Numbered from the stretch's first letter, positions 33,667 to 47,367 are shown. The stretch is 64,000 nucleotides of DNA from Brassica napus (GCF_020379485.1 NC_063450.1:52351374-52415373), one strand, 5' to 3'. The notes: generated by a model from the letters alone, not told the origin. Translations and numbers: made by a program.

Positions 33667-35345
33667 TTACTTAGAGGAGGAGGTATCTGCAGTGGTTTTG
33701 CAGATTGGGCACCAACTCTTCATCCGCAACCATTCTTGCACACACTTCAAATGGTATGCGTGCTCACAGTGTAGCCTTCCAACTTCATCACCTATTGTAT
33801 ACTCTTCCTGGAAACCAAAAAAGATCAGAGTGTGAAGAAATCATCCCTATCAGTTCTACATTCACTGTCATGATCACCATCAATGAAACGCTTGTAATCA
33901 TCAAAGTATTAAAAAGAAGAGACAGACCTGGCAGATGCTGCATTTCGCATCTTCCTTGTGATCACTTGAAGGTTTCATCAGATAGATGCTTGTTTTCAAG
34001 CTCTTTGATATGGCTTCTTCTGTGAGAGCAGTGCTTACTGTACCAATTCTCTCTTCTAAAGCTAATAGTTCCTATAATTTCATTCATAAGAAAATAGACA
34101 AAAAAGGTAATTAAAGATACTACTTCTCAGGCGGGTTTGAAGATGTGAATTAAAGACAAAACCTCATAGGACATGTTATCAATGTCTAGCCTCATGTCAC
34201 GGTGTTGGTCATAGAAGCTTAGCCCACCGAGAAGTAAACCTGTCTCCATGATAAGCAGTTCCTCGTAATTAAGCTCAATATCTTGTTCAATCCTATCAAG
34301 TTCTGGCAAAATCTGCAAAACAAACATCATGTTAAGGGGCATTGCCTTCAGCTCTATTTGATAAAGTTGTAGAGTAACAAGTAATAGTTACCTCAGAGAT
34401 CCCATCTAAATTGTAATTGCGGAAACTGTCTTGACTGGATAAAGAACCAAAGTCTGGGAAACCAGAGAAGAGCTCCAAAGAGACAGGAGAACTGAGATTG
34501 TTTGATGTCTCACTCTGAGACATCTCTCTTGTTGTAATAGAGGATAAACCATTTCTACCACCACTCCCTCGGTTTGAGAATCTAATGCGGCTGTCACCTC
34601 TATTTACTGATCTCTGACTCCCAACTGAAGCATCATTCAGAATGCAATGCCTTGCTCGTCTAGTATCTGAGACAGAACCTCCTCTCGGGTTAAAGACAAG
34701 ACGTCTCTCTTCGGAAGGTAGTTCTGATACTATCTTTTTACCTCTAGCTGAGGAGCTAGAGCTGCTTTCTCCATAAACTCTTCTCTTACTGATTGTATCC
34801 ACCTTCCCACCAAGTCTTTTCTCCAATCCAAAACCACTTAGCAACGGGCTGCATCCACGGTTTGTTGACTGGCTAGAAGGACCAGGACGAAAATCTTGCT
34901 TGCTCAACCCAAATCTCTGCCTAAATCCTTTCTTGGCTCTTGAGCTTGATGGCAAGTCTGAGGATTCCATAACTTTCTTGTGAACTCTTGGTTCTTCCGA
35001 GATCTCTGTCTCTACCTCGTCTTCGCTACCTTTGCTGCTCTCTGATGAGTCCGTAACTATCTGAGGTTGTTTCTCATTTTTAACAGAAGAGGAGCTAGAG
35101 ATAGAGACAGGAATCTTAGAGGAAGTTCCAATGACTTCCTTCCCATTTGGGGAAGAGCGGCTTGAAGTTGAAGACCAAACTGCTTTCTCTTTCTTGTATG
35201 AAGAGCCAACGAACCGAGTGAACTTCATAGATTTTTTCTCATCACTGCAGATACTGTTGTTAAATCTGTCTCGCAGGACAACACCAGAACCCTTCTTTGT
35301 GTCAGGTCGCCCCTCAATGGCTCTTTTGCCTGACCACCGGTCCAT
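33667..35345 (-). CDS. RING-H2 E3 ubiquitin ligase (At4g31450-like)
   Basis: Four coding exons: 35345-34392, 34312-34163, 34071-33928, 33807-33667. All are GT-AG with phase-0 junctions and encode 462 residues. Exon 1 encodes a long Ser-rich, low-complexity region (start MDRWSGKRAIEGRP). Then come a conserved segment LDIDNMSYEELLALEERIGT (exons 2-3), which precedes the RING in this plant subfamily, and a C-terminal RING-H2 finger: CSIC, HCEHAYHLKC, CPIC, followed by KTTADTSSSK. The spacing C2-C-H-H-C2-C2 is complete. RING-H2 proteins recruit E2 enzymes to ubiquitinate substrates; the substrate is unknown. A 5' UTR exon is likely further upstream, with an acceptor at about 35372 and a donor near 36003. 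Tail-to-tail with the SAGA-Tad1 gene. A truncated copy with stops is at 20955-22203. Confidence 0.93.
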
Positions 35346-36387
35346 GAACTATTTGGATGGATGCAATACCTGTAACAATTATAGTTTATCACAAAGTGTT
35401 TATACGCATGAAAGGAGCAAACTCTTGAAGCAAAAACTATTAGTACTAACCTGCTAAAACCTGCAGTGCAATAGTTTTCCGACCGGACATAAAAGCATCA
35501 TTTGAAGAAAACGATAGTCTAACTACCACTCTTGTAATTGGGATTCAGAAAATAGGTTTAGGGGCGCCTAATCAATAATCTTTTCTAAAGGGCCTAATCA
35601 ACGCCTAGCCAAAAAAAAACATTAGAAAATGAAACCTTTCATTAGATCATCCAAAGGATTCTTTTTTCACATGTCAATATATAATTATCTAGACAATAAA
35701 CTAGTTATGAACCTGAACTAAACAATCAAATTTCTTGAACGTAAAGAGAAACAAATCTTAGCTAAAAATCAGTTTTTTAGACGTTTCTCTGCTAATATCT
35801 TCCATGTTTTGTGTTTTCACAAGTAATACACAACAGAGATTTGTTTTAAATATATATTACCCGGTCCAGACAAGAGATTCAAGAACAATAATAACATGAT
35901 TCGTTTTCAATACATCAGAAGAAACACAGAAGTCAATATTGACCAAAAAATATATAAAAATGATAGATTATCCAGAGAGAACCAAAGAGAAGATAGAAGC
36001 TAACCTTGTTCGAATGATTGCCTTTCAATTTCTCGCTTCCTATCTTCTTTCTGGAAATGAGAAAATGAGAAAATGATAAAAACAAACAAGTAGAAGAGCG
36101 TTTGTTTGTTCTTGTTGGCGATATTTTCTCAACTTTTATTAAGTTTCTTTCTTTTTTTTTTTGGAAATCAAATATATTTATTGTTATTCCATTATGACCT
36201 GAAAGCAACTATTCATTATTTATTAGTATAAGAAAAAGAATCTGAAATGACGGAGACGTAGATAGATCTTGGCCGTCTATAAATGGGACCGGAATATCTG
36301 ACGGTTGGTAGAGATTGCGACGTCTCTAGGTAGTGGTAGAGAACTCAAAACAAAGTGTAGATTTGACCACCATTTAATCAGAAAAAA
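35346..36387. other. 5' UTR, intron and promoter of the RING gene
   Basis: No separate gene. Minus-strand splice-like sites (acag at about 35372, AAG|GTTAGC near 36003) suggest a leader intron. A TATAAA-like tract near 36277 is on the plus strand and is not assigned. Confidence 0.4.
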
Positions 36388-38053
36388 TCTATATATATAT
36401 AAAAATGTTTGCCTCCCTCCTGTTGTGACACGTCAGCGCCAGGTCACAAAGTCGGAAGCTACTGTGCTGACACGTGTCCCCTTAAGACGGTACGCTGCGT
36501 TTCATTAATAGGACTATGCACTTCGGTTGGGCTATTCTTCTTTCACGGCTTCATGTATTTCTTTTTTTCTGGGCTTTATTTTTAATTCAAACTCCTGTGC
36601 AATTTGGTTGGACTTTTGACGTATTGGGCCTTTAGTTATTTTCGCACAGAATGAAGCCGCTTTCTGATTAGGGTTGTTAACCCCGTGTTCTTATTCTTTG
36701 CAAGATATCGTTTTCAAAATTACTAATCATAATATTTTCAGAACCTCGACTCTCTCTTCTCTTCAAGTTTTCCATTTTCTACTTTTATGAAAAACATCAT
36801 ATTAACGCTAAAACATTAGTTAAATTTATGGTTTTATATACAGAGTCCCGACAAATATTTACTATGTTTCAGAGGTTTAAGATATCCATAGAATATATTA
36901 TACTACCATATGCATATAGCAAAGAAAATTTTAAAAAATCAAATAAATCAAGACAACTAATGCGAATCACAGCCTGATAAAATAAAAACCAACCAGTAAA
37001 AAAGTAGTCTAAAATCATTACAAACACATAAATATAATAGTAATAGTTTAAAAAAAAATAAAGAAATTGTCAATCCATATTATTAAATAACAAAAATTCG
37101 TTCACATAGTTCCATGGGAAACGAAATTGGCTTAAACTGAATTAAAAAAAAACTCTAGGAATTTTTTACCAAAATTATTCATGTCGATCATATAAAAATA
37201 AATTGTATAAAATATATTATTATTAACATAATAAAATATACCACTATATTATACTCCCTTTGTTCCTTATAGATCCATTTTTAGAAGAAAAAAATTTGTT
37301 TTAAAAAGATACATTTTTTACATTTTCAAAACATTAATTAACGAAAAATTGTACTTTTCAAAAAATACAATTATGTTTAATAAAATCTCATTGGTTAAAA
37401 GTTATTGGGAATAGTTGATTAAGAAAAACAATGTATTGAAAAATACAATTTTAAATGTTTTCTTAAGAAATGTGAAAAAACTATAACATGAATCTTTTAG
37501 GAACGGAAGGAGTACTAAATCAGTGTTTTTGGCTCATTTGGTTTGATCGGTTTCATACACCAAACCGTATACATTTACCGTGATCTCTTCAATAGAACAT
37601 TTACCTTCAGAACCAAACAATAATATTTTTTTTAAAAATGTCCTAATTATTTTGGATGTTGATATGGTTTATTTGATAATTTTAAAAATATGTAAATCTT
37701 TAAACAGTAATCTGTTATGTTTTAAGTTGATAAAAACGATAGATTAAATTTATTTTGCATAATTTAAAACAATAGATTTAAAAGAGATTGTAAAATATAA
37801 AATATATATTAACAATATACAACCGAAAAAACTTATTTGTTGAATATCAACCACAATTCTGAATACTATTAGTATTAAAAATCTAAAATATTGACATAAT
37901 AAAAATGATTTTTTGTTAGTTAGATAAACATATGATTTTTAATAAAAATAACAAAACTAAATAATAAAAATATTTTAAAATTACTTTCAAACTGAGAATA
38001 AATTAAATATTAGTTTCTTTTAACTTCCCGCCCGTAGGGCGGGCCTACCCTAG
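36388..38053 (+). mobile_element. Non-autonomous Helitron, both ends visible
   Basis: Starts TCTATATATATATAAAAATG after an A (36387). Within 60 bp it has tgtgacacgtcagc, a common Helitron 5' subterminal motif. It ends with the hairpin CCCGCCC-GTA-GGGCGGG (38027-38043), cctacc, and CTAG (38050-38053) followed by T. 1666 bp, no coding, A|T target. It contains a Stowaway-like MITE at 37254-37512. Confidence 0.78.
37252..37514. mobile_element. Stowaway-like (Tc1/mariner) MITE inside the Helitron
   Basis: The element at 37254-37512 (259 bp) begins CTCCCTTTGTTCCT and ends AGGAACGGAAGGAG, its inverted copy, with TA on both sides. CTCCCTCCGTT-type ends and TA targets are diagnostic. Internal sequence is AT-rich and symmetric. 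Confidence 0.85.
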
Positions 38054-38940
38054 TAATATTAAAGCAAGTGTTTGGTTACAAGATGAAAAAGATAAACATC
38101 ATTTAAGTATTTGATTACGCATTATGCACGACGATTGAAGGATAATGTATTTTATTTAGGGTTTGTCCCTTTATTATGGCAACAAACCTCTCTAGACTCT
38201 AGCCTTTATCCTTGGCTTTGTATTTCTTTATTTACTGTTTTAAAGTATTTTTTTCTTAAACAAATGCTTGAGTCTTTATATTTTATTTTTGAAAATCAGG
38301 TTTTTTTGTCTCTTTGTGGTATAGCAACCAAATTCTTTAAATTAGACAGCGACAAAAATAAAAATGGTGGATCCAAATATCCAATGTTGAGAAAATAATT
38401 TATGAAATTGAAATTGAATGGTGAAATACTTATCATCAGAAATAATTATTAAAATTCAAAAAATCACTAAATAGAAGAAACACTTCTTATATTATACGAA
38501 AAAAATTGGTGGAGGAGCATATTTTCTGATAACTGTAACACAAATTAAAACTCCGGTAAAAATCCTAGTGATAACATTTGCCAAATTTTATGTGGTAGCC
38601 ATCTAGACTATCGTGTATTAATATTTAATATATGTTGACAAGAAATTTAAACATTTAGACAAAAAAAAGAAATTTAAACATATATAAGTATGTAAATATA
38701 CGTAAACTGTAAAGCAGCATCAAGCATCACGCATCCATCCAACTGAGACACTTGGATTATTTCCGAATCCGACCACAATTTTTAATCCACAGAATGAAAG
38801 CGCAACAAAAATCTATTATATTAGCCGGATACATATTTATATATTGTTTTGGAGGTTTTATAAATCATGTATGTAAATTTGAACCACGAAACTTGGTCTA
38901 CATTTGGTTTCACTTCTGAGACAAACATTATAATATAAGG
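38054..38940. other. Intergenic
   Basis: A frame of 95 codons at 38111-38398 has no recognisable features. Nothing else is seen. Confidence 0.4.
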
Positions 38941-39316
38941 AAAACCGGACCGACCCGATGGTTGGACCGGGTTCGACCATGAACCGGTTATATAGCCGGG
39001 TTGGTCTAGTAATTGGTTCGGCCATGAACCGGCCACATAGCCGGATTATATTTCAAAGTTATTAAACCAATAAAAACCACTAAAACTATCAAAAATCTAT
39101 AAACCATCCATATAAACAAAAAAACTAATTTATATTTATAATATTTTATGTTCAAAATTGATTTATATTTTAACTATGCATCATGTTTACTAATATTACT
39201 TTTATATTTACATACTAAAAAAATATTAAACCATATTATTGAACCAGGTTTGACCCGGTCGAACTATATTGAACCGTGACCCAACATATTTCCGGTTCAG
39301 CTTCCGGTCCGGTTTT
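38941..39316. mobile_element. Short element with perfect AAAACCGGACCG ends
   Basis: A perfect 12-bp inverted pair (AAAACCGGACCG at 38941 and CGGTCCGGTTTT ending 39316) encloses 376 bp. Internal repeats of gaaccggttatatagccggg / gaaccggccacatagccgg are visible. No target duplication could be assigned. Class uncertain. Confidence 0.5.
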
Positions 39317-41767
39317 AAAAACACTGGGAAAAACTGAGACAATTCGGCTCTCATCCATTGTAATATTATGTTTTATTAACATTAAATAGTAATATTTTGA
39401 CAACATATTATTACAAGAAACGAAGAACCAATACAATATATCTTGAGGATTATAACCTTAGCTTGTGAAATTGAGCTTTTTCCCATGAAAGACTGGACAG
39501 AGGTGAGATCTGAGAGGCTGAGAGCAAACACCGTCCACGATTTCCCAGTGGCCTTTTGTCCAAATTCTGATATGCAAGGTACATCGTAATTTTTTAAGTC
39601 CATCATACATATCCTAATGTATGTAACGCAGCTTCATATTTTCCTTAATTATATTTACATCAAAAATCATTTTTCATACTTAGAGATAAGAAAATCACGA
39701 ATACTTATATTATATAATAATTTGCAGGAAAAAGTGATTAATACATTGGGCAAGATATATTAATTCCAGCTATCTCATGTGCGCATATACAATATTTGGC
39801 ATATATATGCAGTAACAAATTATTTGAAACATGGATTATTTTCTAACGAAAATGAAGAGTGAAGAACAAATCCACAAATTTCATGAAACTAGATAAAGAT
39901 GATTATCTTTTCCTCTATATGCATTTTGAACGCTTTAATATTCTTTATCTATTAAAAAAATCTTCATGATAAGAGGGACATCCGGTTGGATAACACAGAC
40001 CTGATCCAACTCAAGTCGATGTTGTTGAAGGATGAATGCGCTTGATATTTGTGATTTGTGTATGTTTTAAACTTTTGTTTTCGTTGATTCTAGTCCTTTT
40101 AACCATTTGGTAGTTATGTTATTGTGTTTGGGAGTTGTTTTTCTTATCTTGCGTTATAAAGTCTTAGGTTGTGTATAATGAATTTTCATAATATTTTTTC
40201 AAGTTTATAATCAACTGAAGCTTAGGAACATAAGAACTACAATGAGATACATATCTTTTATGCCGAATCTGCTATGGGATTAGGTGACATGAGACAAGTA
40301 CGTGATGTTATCATTGCTGGTTTCGCATGCCATCATCAAAAAACACTTGAAATGTAATAATTAATTATTTAAAATAGTTTTTAAATTAATCCATAGTCTT
40401 GTATATTTTATCTGAATCCGAAGATCCGAATTGGAACCGACCCCAAAAACCGATTCGGGTCGGTACATGTAATGCCATTTTATCCTACTGGATCTTATAT
40501 GGAGGATCATGGGTCTTGAATCCGACCTGAACTGAACCCTAGATTCTATAGGGTAATAGTGGATTCCAATTTTAATAATCCTACCCTAATATCTATTACA
40601 AAAAAATGATTTTTATTCTTATGGATTTGTGATATATCAGGTATTTAAGTTGCGGGTTACAAAAAGTTCGAGTGGAGTATGGTAAAATAGACTCGAGTTA
40701 TCCAAATTATACCCGGAATTTATAAAAGAAACCTAAAAATTATAAAGTAACTGATCTGAAAACATGAAAAAGTCAAAAAAGCTAAAAGACCTAAAAATTA
40801 ATAAAAACACCTGAAAACATGAAAAGACTCAAAATACCCAAAAGACTTGAAAACCAAATCGAATGTATCTGAATATAGAGGTTCTTTACATGTATAAAAA
40901 TTGTCTATCCGAGAAGACCCAACTCGAAATCAAACCAATTTTTTTTTAAATACCTAGTTGGATCCAAATGTCTAGGATCCGGAAAATTCAAACCTGGAAG
41001 AACCTAATATAAACCTGACTCGAGGATCCGATTGTCCATGCCTATTAACACGAATATAATTTTCACATATGAAGGATAATCAAAACTCAAAAAAAAAAAA
41101 TTGTAATTAAATAAAAATAGTAGTAATAATATTCAATATTCCTTTTACATATAATTTAAAGGGTTTGTTATAAAATAAGTAAGACGGTAAGCTGAAAATA
41201 TATATTTGGTCTAAAAACAGTATGCTGAAAGATACTTTTTATATGTTTTATGGCTGATCCGGTCGGCTAACGTACTTAGTGTTACATAGTGTACTAGCCA
41301 AAAGTGTGTCATGTTGTCTGATCCGAGTTTGAAATACTTTATGATTAATGTCAGGGGATGTACGGATCATCTATTACGGTCCACCATGTAAATCACTTGG
41401 GCCGAAACCCAATCTGAAACTGGCCAAGTAATGATAATTTAGTTTGAAGAGAAAATCGAACCAACACTGATGTGGATACACACCAAGTCCAGATTACCAC
41501 TATGTTCAAAGATATTTTTACAAATATTTTTCGTTTTTACAAAAAAATATCATAGAAAATATCATTATATTCCGTTAGTATCCATTTATGTCTCATTAGA
41601 AGTTTGACTACAAATGTTTATGGCTCATTTTGGCATTTGACTTTAAATGTATGTTTGAACTTTGAGAAATTAATACGATGTTATCATTCAATATTCAGCA
41701 TTCAGCAGAAATGACCATTTCTTTTGGAAACAAATCATTAAATATAATTTGCTATTGGCGCACTACA
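39317..41767. other. Intergenic with a GGGTCGG/GGATCCG-rich repeat
   Basis: The stretch 40390-41050 contains many short ccgaa/gatccg/gggtcgg words and looks like a decayed dispersed repeat (ends not defined). The rest is AT-rich with no gene. Confidence 0.4.
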
Positions 41768-41780
41768 CTATATATATATA
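41768..41780 (+). promoter_or_regulatory. TATA box of the defensin-like gene
   Basis: An uninterrupted TATATATATATA tract about 75 bp before the start codon of the split defensin-like gene. Confidence 0.5.
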
Positions 41781-42531
41781 TCAGCTAGATGTTCCAATGG
41801 TATACCAGTAATTGTCTCAACCAATTATCAAAGAAAAAAAACTAGAAAATATGAAGAATACATTTTCACTTGTGGTTGTAATCATCTTCTTTGTCATGCT
41901 TTCTTCCGGTAATTTTTTTTTTAATTATTAGTTATTATTATTAATAAATAATTAGGCGGTGTATACTTGAGACTTTCTAACTTTTCCGGTAACATGTTCC
42001 AATGCATCCATCTTAAGATAACTAAATAGTCCAAAAGGTTTTAAAAAATACTATTTTGTTTTTATTTCATACAATGATTTATTTTAAACTGAGATGGAGA
42101 GAGTATTGTTTTGATCACATGCTTGATAAACTGAGTTACATTTAGCCAAATTCTTCTACCAATTTAGTACACTATCAGTAATTTGGCTGCATCCTTTTGT
42201 TCTTTTTATGCTATTTGGTCTATAATTTTTATGTTTATTCAATGTTGAATGTATCGTTTCCGCATTATGATCTCAAAATTAACTTTTGGTTACGGTACAT
42301 TCTGGTCTTTAAATACGTTTTCTTTTCTTGTAATTGTCATAGATGCAAATGTTTCTATCAGTGATTTATTTTCCATGTACTAAAGAACACTTTTTACAGT
42401 TGCTAATAAGGTGAAGGCAAACTCATGCCAAGACCCTCTAGGTAGTTGTCTACAATGTGATGAGAGATGCAAGGCTAAGCACGGGCCAACGGGCCAAGCA
42501 AGTTGCGACAGTCGAAACCAACTATGCACGT

Positions 42532-42725
42532 TATTAGCAAGATACTCGTATCACTCATTTACCTTAAACGACATGATGTAAATGTAGTCGTATATTCTGT
42601 GATTTGCAGTGTTTCCCAAGCAATTGTATAATCCCTAGATTGTGGGGATTGCTTGATCATTACGATGTGTATATAAGGGACGTAGCTCCCACAAGTAATG
42701 CATCATCGATTCATCCACTTTGGCA
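42532..42725 (+). repeat. 5' LTR of the young Copia
   Basis: 194 bp, starts TATTAGCAAG and ends CTTTGGCA. It contains TATATAAGG at about 42670, a likely TATA box for the element's transcript. Confidence 0.93.
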
Positions 42726-42784
42726 TGGTATCAGAGCCAAACCTTTTCCATCTAAATCATTTTCTTTGATTGCTTATCTTAAAA

Positions 42785-42786
<2 letters not shown>

Positions 42787-42820
<34 letters not shown>
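42787..42820 (+). repeat. 34-nt poly-A tract at the gag start
   Basis: An uninterrupted run of A whose last base is the A of the probable gag ATG (42820-42822). It forms the end of the leader. Confidence 0.85.
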
Positions 42821-42826
<6 letters not shown>

Positions 42827-45800
42827 GCATGACTGCAACTGTAGCCGCCGACGCAACTTCATTGGTGTCTCCGTATTACCTCCATCCGTCAGACAACACG
42901 GGGCAGGTCTTGACACCAATCCTGTTGAATGGATCAAACTACGAAAGGTGGGCGAAGCTAATGCTGAACTCGCTTCGTGCGAAACGGAAGATTGGGTTCG
43001 TTGATGGAACCTTGAAGCGACCGTCTGACAACTCTGATGAAGCAGAGAAGTGGGACATGGTCAACTCCATGATAATAGGCTGGATATACAGCAGTATTGA
43101 ATCGAAGCTACGTCCATCGATTTCTCTTGTTGACAGTGCAAAGGCAATGTGGGGAAGCCTTCAAAGGCGTTTCTCGGTGAGCGATGATACTCGTATACAT
43201 CAGCTTCATGCTGAGATTGCAGCGTGTAAGCAGAATGGAGATTCGGTCGAGGTGTATTTTGGGAGAATCAAGATCTTATGGGATGATCTAGCAGATCTAG
43301 ACAAAGGATTTCAGTGTTGTTGCAAGAGTGCTGACTGTGCATCAATGCTGAAGTATGAGAAGAGCCGAGAGAAGATTCATGTTCATCAGTTCCTTATGGG
43401 ACTAGACACAACACGGTTCGGTACGGCTCGGTCTAATCTACTTAGTAGACAGATGGATCTGAACCTGGAAACCGTGTACTCTCAAGTCATTCAGGAGGAA
43501 CGTCATCTCTCCGTAATGAGAAGCAATGAAGAAAAGATTCCTGTTGTTGGACTCTCAGGGATGACAGTACATCCTCAAGCTGCTGCAGCTCGTTTCACAA
43601 AACCGCAAGTCACATGTACTCACTGCGGAAAGACGGGACATGATTCAACCTCGTGCTTCCAAGTGATCGGATTTCCTGAATGGTGGTCCGACAAGTCAAA
43701 ACCAACGGGTGGAAGAGGAAATGGTCGTGGTCGTGGAGTGGATCAGAACCGAGGACGTGGCGGAAGAGGCTCTGGATTTCGAGCACATAATGTTCTCGTC
43801 AGTGAAAGCTCTGGAGGTGGCGAATCCCAAACCTCTGGAATACCCAACTTCACTCAAGATCAGTGGGCCTCTCTCGCAAATCTCTTGAACAATCAAAAGC
43901 AAAGTGCTTCTGAGAAGCTCTCTGGTAAACTCTATCTCTTTGGTCCTAATAGTCGTTATGACATAATCATTGATTCCGGCGCGTCACATCACATGACGGG
44001 TGATGTTAATCTGTTGACTGATTTAGTAAGCATTGACCCATGTCCAATTACTCTTCCTAATGGAAAACATACATGGGCTAATCGTTGTGGAAAACTGAAC
44101 TTAGGAGGACGTTTTATTCTGAGCAGAGTTTTGTATGCACCTCATCTGTCCATTACTCTGATTTCAGTCGGACAGTTGTTAAAAGATATTGCTGGGTTTG
44201 TGCTGTTTACAAGGAAGTTTTGTGTTGTACAGGACTTCAATTCGAGGACTTTGATTGGTGCGGGTAAAGAGCAAGATGGTGTTTATCATTACAAAGGAGT
44301 TGTTGCAGCTCATTCTGGTCGTGCACGCTGCTTGACTACGAGAGAGTTGTGGCATCGTCGCTTAGGTCATCCATCATCAGCTGTGCTTTCTGTTTTATCT
44401 CATGTTGGTTCTTTTTCTCGAAATTCAGAGGACTCTGAAAAAGTTTGTGATGTCTGTGTACGGTCTAAGCAAACTCGCAATAAGTTTCCTGATTCTATTA
44501 ATAAAGCAGATGATTCTTTTGATTTGATACACTGCGATTTGTGGGGTCCGTATCGTGAGCAGTCTTTGAGTGGAGCTCGTTACTTTTTGACTATCGTCGA
44601 CGATCATTCACGAGCAGTATGGACATTCTTATTGCTAGAAAAGAAAGAAGCACCTACTGCTTTAAAAACGTTTATCTCTTTCGTGGAGAGACAATTTCAT
44701 AAACGTGTTCGAATGATACGGAGTGATAACGGGTCTGAATTCATCTGTCTCAAACAATTCTTTGCTGACCATGGAATTTCTCATCAAACCTCATGTGTTG
44801 AGACTCCACAACAGAACGGCCGTGTCGAGCGCAAACACCGTCACATTCTTAATGTCGCACGTGCACTGTTGTTTCAAGCGAGCTTACCAATTCGCTTCTG
44901 GGGAGAAAGTGTTTTGGCTGCCACATACCTGATAAACCGAACACCTAGTAAGATCTTGGCAAACAAAACTCCATATGAAATACTGTTCAGGAAGCCTCCT
45001 TCGTTTGATCACCTGAGGACGTTTGGAACCCTATGTTATGCTAAACGTATCTCTCGCGGCTCTGATAAATTTCAAGAGCGAAGTGTTCGATGTTTGTTCA
45101 TTGGATATCCAGTAGGAAAGAAAGCATGGTTGATGTATGACTTGAAAGAAGAGAAGACGTTTGCATCAAGGGATGTAGTTTTTCATGAAAATATATTTCC
45201 CTTTGCACTGAAGAAACAGACTGATAGCACTGATCCAGAGCCTCATAACGAGCTACATCCTGCCATATTTGATGAGGAAGACTCACTTGGGGAGGCATCG
45301 ACAGGGGGAGCTCAAGAGCTGACTCCCGAACCAGCAGCTACTGAAAGCGATGCCCTACCAGTAGAAGAAACAGCTTCCTCTAATTCAGATTCAGTGCCAC
45401 CTACAGAGGACCTTGGTCGTGGGAAAAGATCAAAAACCCAGTCTGTTCTCTTACAACCATATAAAGTATATGCTGCGCTTGCTAGAGAAGCGCCTGATCA
45501 GGATCATGTACCCAAGAGTAGCGAGACAACACTTTCAGGTGCATGCACATATCCTCTGACCGATTATGTATCTGGTCATCGTCTTTCTCCTGCTCAACAG
45601 GCTTACTCAGCAGCAATCACATCAGAGACAGAGCCGCGGTCTTTCAAAGAAGCTTTCAAGAAACGAGTTTGGAGAGAGGCAGTGAAAGGTGAGGTAGGTG
45701 CACTTGAAGACACAAATACTTGGACTGTGATGACACTTCCCGCAGGGAAACATGCTATTGGGTGTCAATGGGTGTTTAAAATCAAGTTCAACGCCGATGG

Positions 45801-47166
45801 GACTATTGAGAGATACAAAGCTCGCCTGGTAGTACTTGGAAATCGTCAACAGGAAGGTATTGACTATAAAGAAACATTTGCCCCAGTAGTTAAGATGACA
45901 ACAATACGTATATTACTTGGTGTTGCTGCGGCTAAGGGTTGGGAACTCTACCAAATGGACGTTCATAATGCCTTTCTTCACGGCGACTTAGAAGAAGAGA
46001 TTTATATGCAGTTACCTCCTGGTTTTAAGTCTACAGTACCGAACCAAGTTTGTAAGTTGAACAAATCTCTTTATGGATTACGACAAGCCCCACGGTGCTG
46101 GTTCTCAAAATTGTCTACGGCACTTACTGGTTTTGGATTTCAGCAGAATAAGGCTGATTATTCATTGTTCACATTGGTTCAAGGCTCCTCGATAATCTAT
46201 GTTTTGGTTTATGTGGACGACTTGATAATTGGTGGTAATGACTCTGCTCTCATCTCACGATTTAAAGACCATCTCCATCGATGTTTTCATATGAAAGATT
46301 TAGGAGTGTTAAAGTATTTTTTGGGTATTGAAGTCGCAAGAGCAAACGAAGGCATCTACTTGTCTCAGCGAAAGTATGCATTAGATATAGTCAGTGAATG
46401 TGGTTTGCTTGGTGCGAAGCCAGCTGATACACCAATTGAACAGAATCACAATCTGGCTCGGGCGGATGGTCCATATTTCTCTGATCCTGCAAAATATCGA
46501 AGGTTGGTAGGACGACTTGTTTATCTCGCTGTGACTCGTCCTGAACTCAGCTATGGTGTTCATATCCTAGCACAGTTTCTTCAATCTCCAAGACAGAAGC
46601 ACTGGGATGCAGCCACTAGACTAGTGCGATACTTGAAAGGCTCACCGGGTCAAGGAATATTGTTAAGTTCTAGGAATGATTTAAAGCTTTCTGTATATTG
46701 TGATTCAGACTGGGCGGCATGTCTGCTTACAAGACGATCCCTTTCGGGGTACATTGTTATGCTGGGTAATTCTCTGATTTCTTGGAAAACAAAGAAACAG
46801 AAGACAGTGTCTCGATCATCGGCAGAGGCGGAATATCGGTCCATGGCTCTTGCGTTTTGTGAACTTATATGGACAAAGGCGGTACTTGAAAGCCTTGGTG
46901 TTGCACAATCCTCGCCAATGTCACTGTTCTGCGACAACAAAGCAGCCCTTCACATTGCCGCAAACCCGGTCTTTCATGAACGAACTAAACATATTGAAGC
47001 TGATTGTCACTTTGTTAGAGATGGAGTCCAAGATGGTACAATTGTCACGCAGCATGTCAAGACTACTGAACAACTTGCAGACTTGCTTACCAAAGCCCTT
47101 GGATCTCGACAGTTCAGATATCTACTTTGCAAGATGGGTGTTCAAGACCTTCACGCGCCATCTTGA
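42820..47166 (+). CDS. Copia gag-pol polyprotein, intact
   Basis: An open frame of 1448 residues from the ATG at 42820. The frame is also open upstream but only through LTR and poly-A. Order: gag domain; CCHC knuckle CTHCGKTGHDSTSC (about residue 265); aspartic protease DSGASHHMTG (about 385); GAG-pre-integrase LWHRRLGHPSS; integrase catalytic core with D (HCDLWGPY), D (RSDNGSEF) and E (PQQNGRVERKHR); RT with AFLHGDLEEEIYM and VYVDDLIIGG; RNase H with YCDSDWA and SSAEAEYRS, ending MGVQDLHAPS. All catalytic motifs are present. It makes the capsid and enzymes for reverse transcription and integration, in cytoplasmic particles and the nucleus. No frameshift or stop was found. Confidence 0.95.
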
Positions 47167-47173
47167 GGGGGAG

Positions 47174-47367
47174 TATTAGCAAGATACTCGTATCACTCAT
47201 TTACCTTAAACGACATGATGTAAATGTAGTCGTATATTCTGTGATTTGCAGTGTTTCCCAAGCAATTGTATAATCCCTAGATTGTGGGGATTGCTTGATC
47301 ATTACGATGTGTATATAAGGGACGTAGCTCCCACAAGTAATGCATCATCGATTCATCCACTTTGGCA
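47174..47367 (+). repeat. 3' LTR of the young Copia
   Basis: 194 bp, identical to 42532-42725 by eye. Preceded by the polypurine tract at about 47164-47173. Confidence 0.93.
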
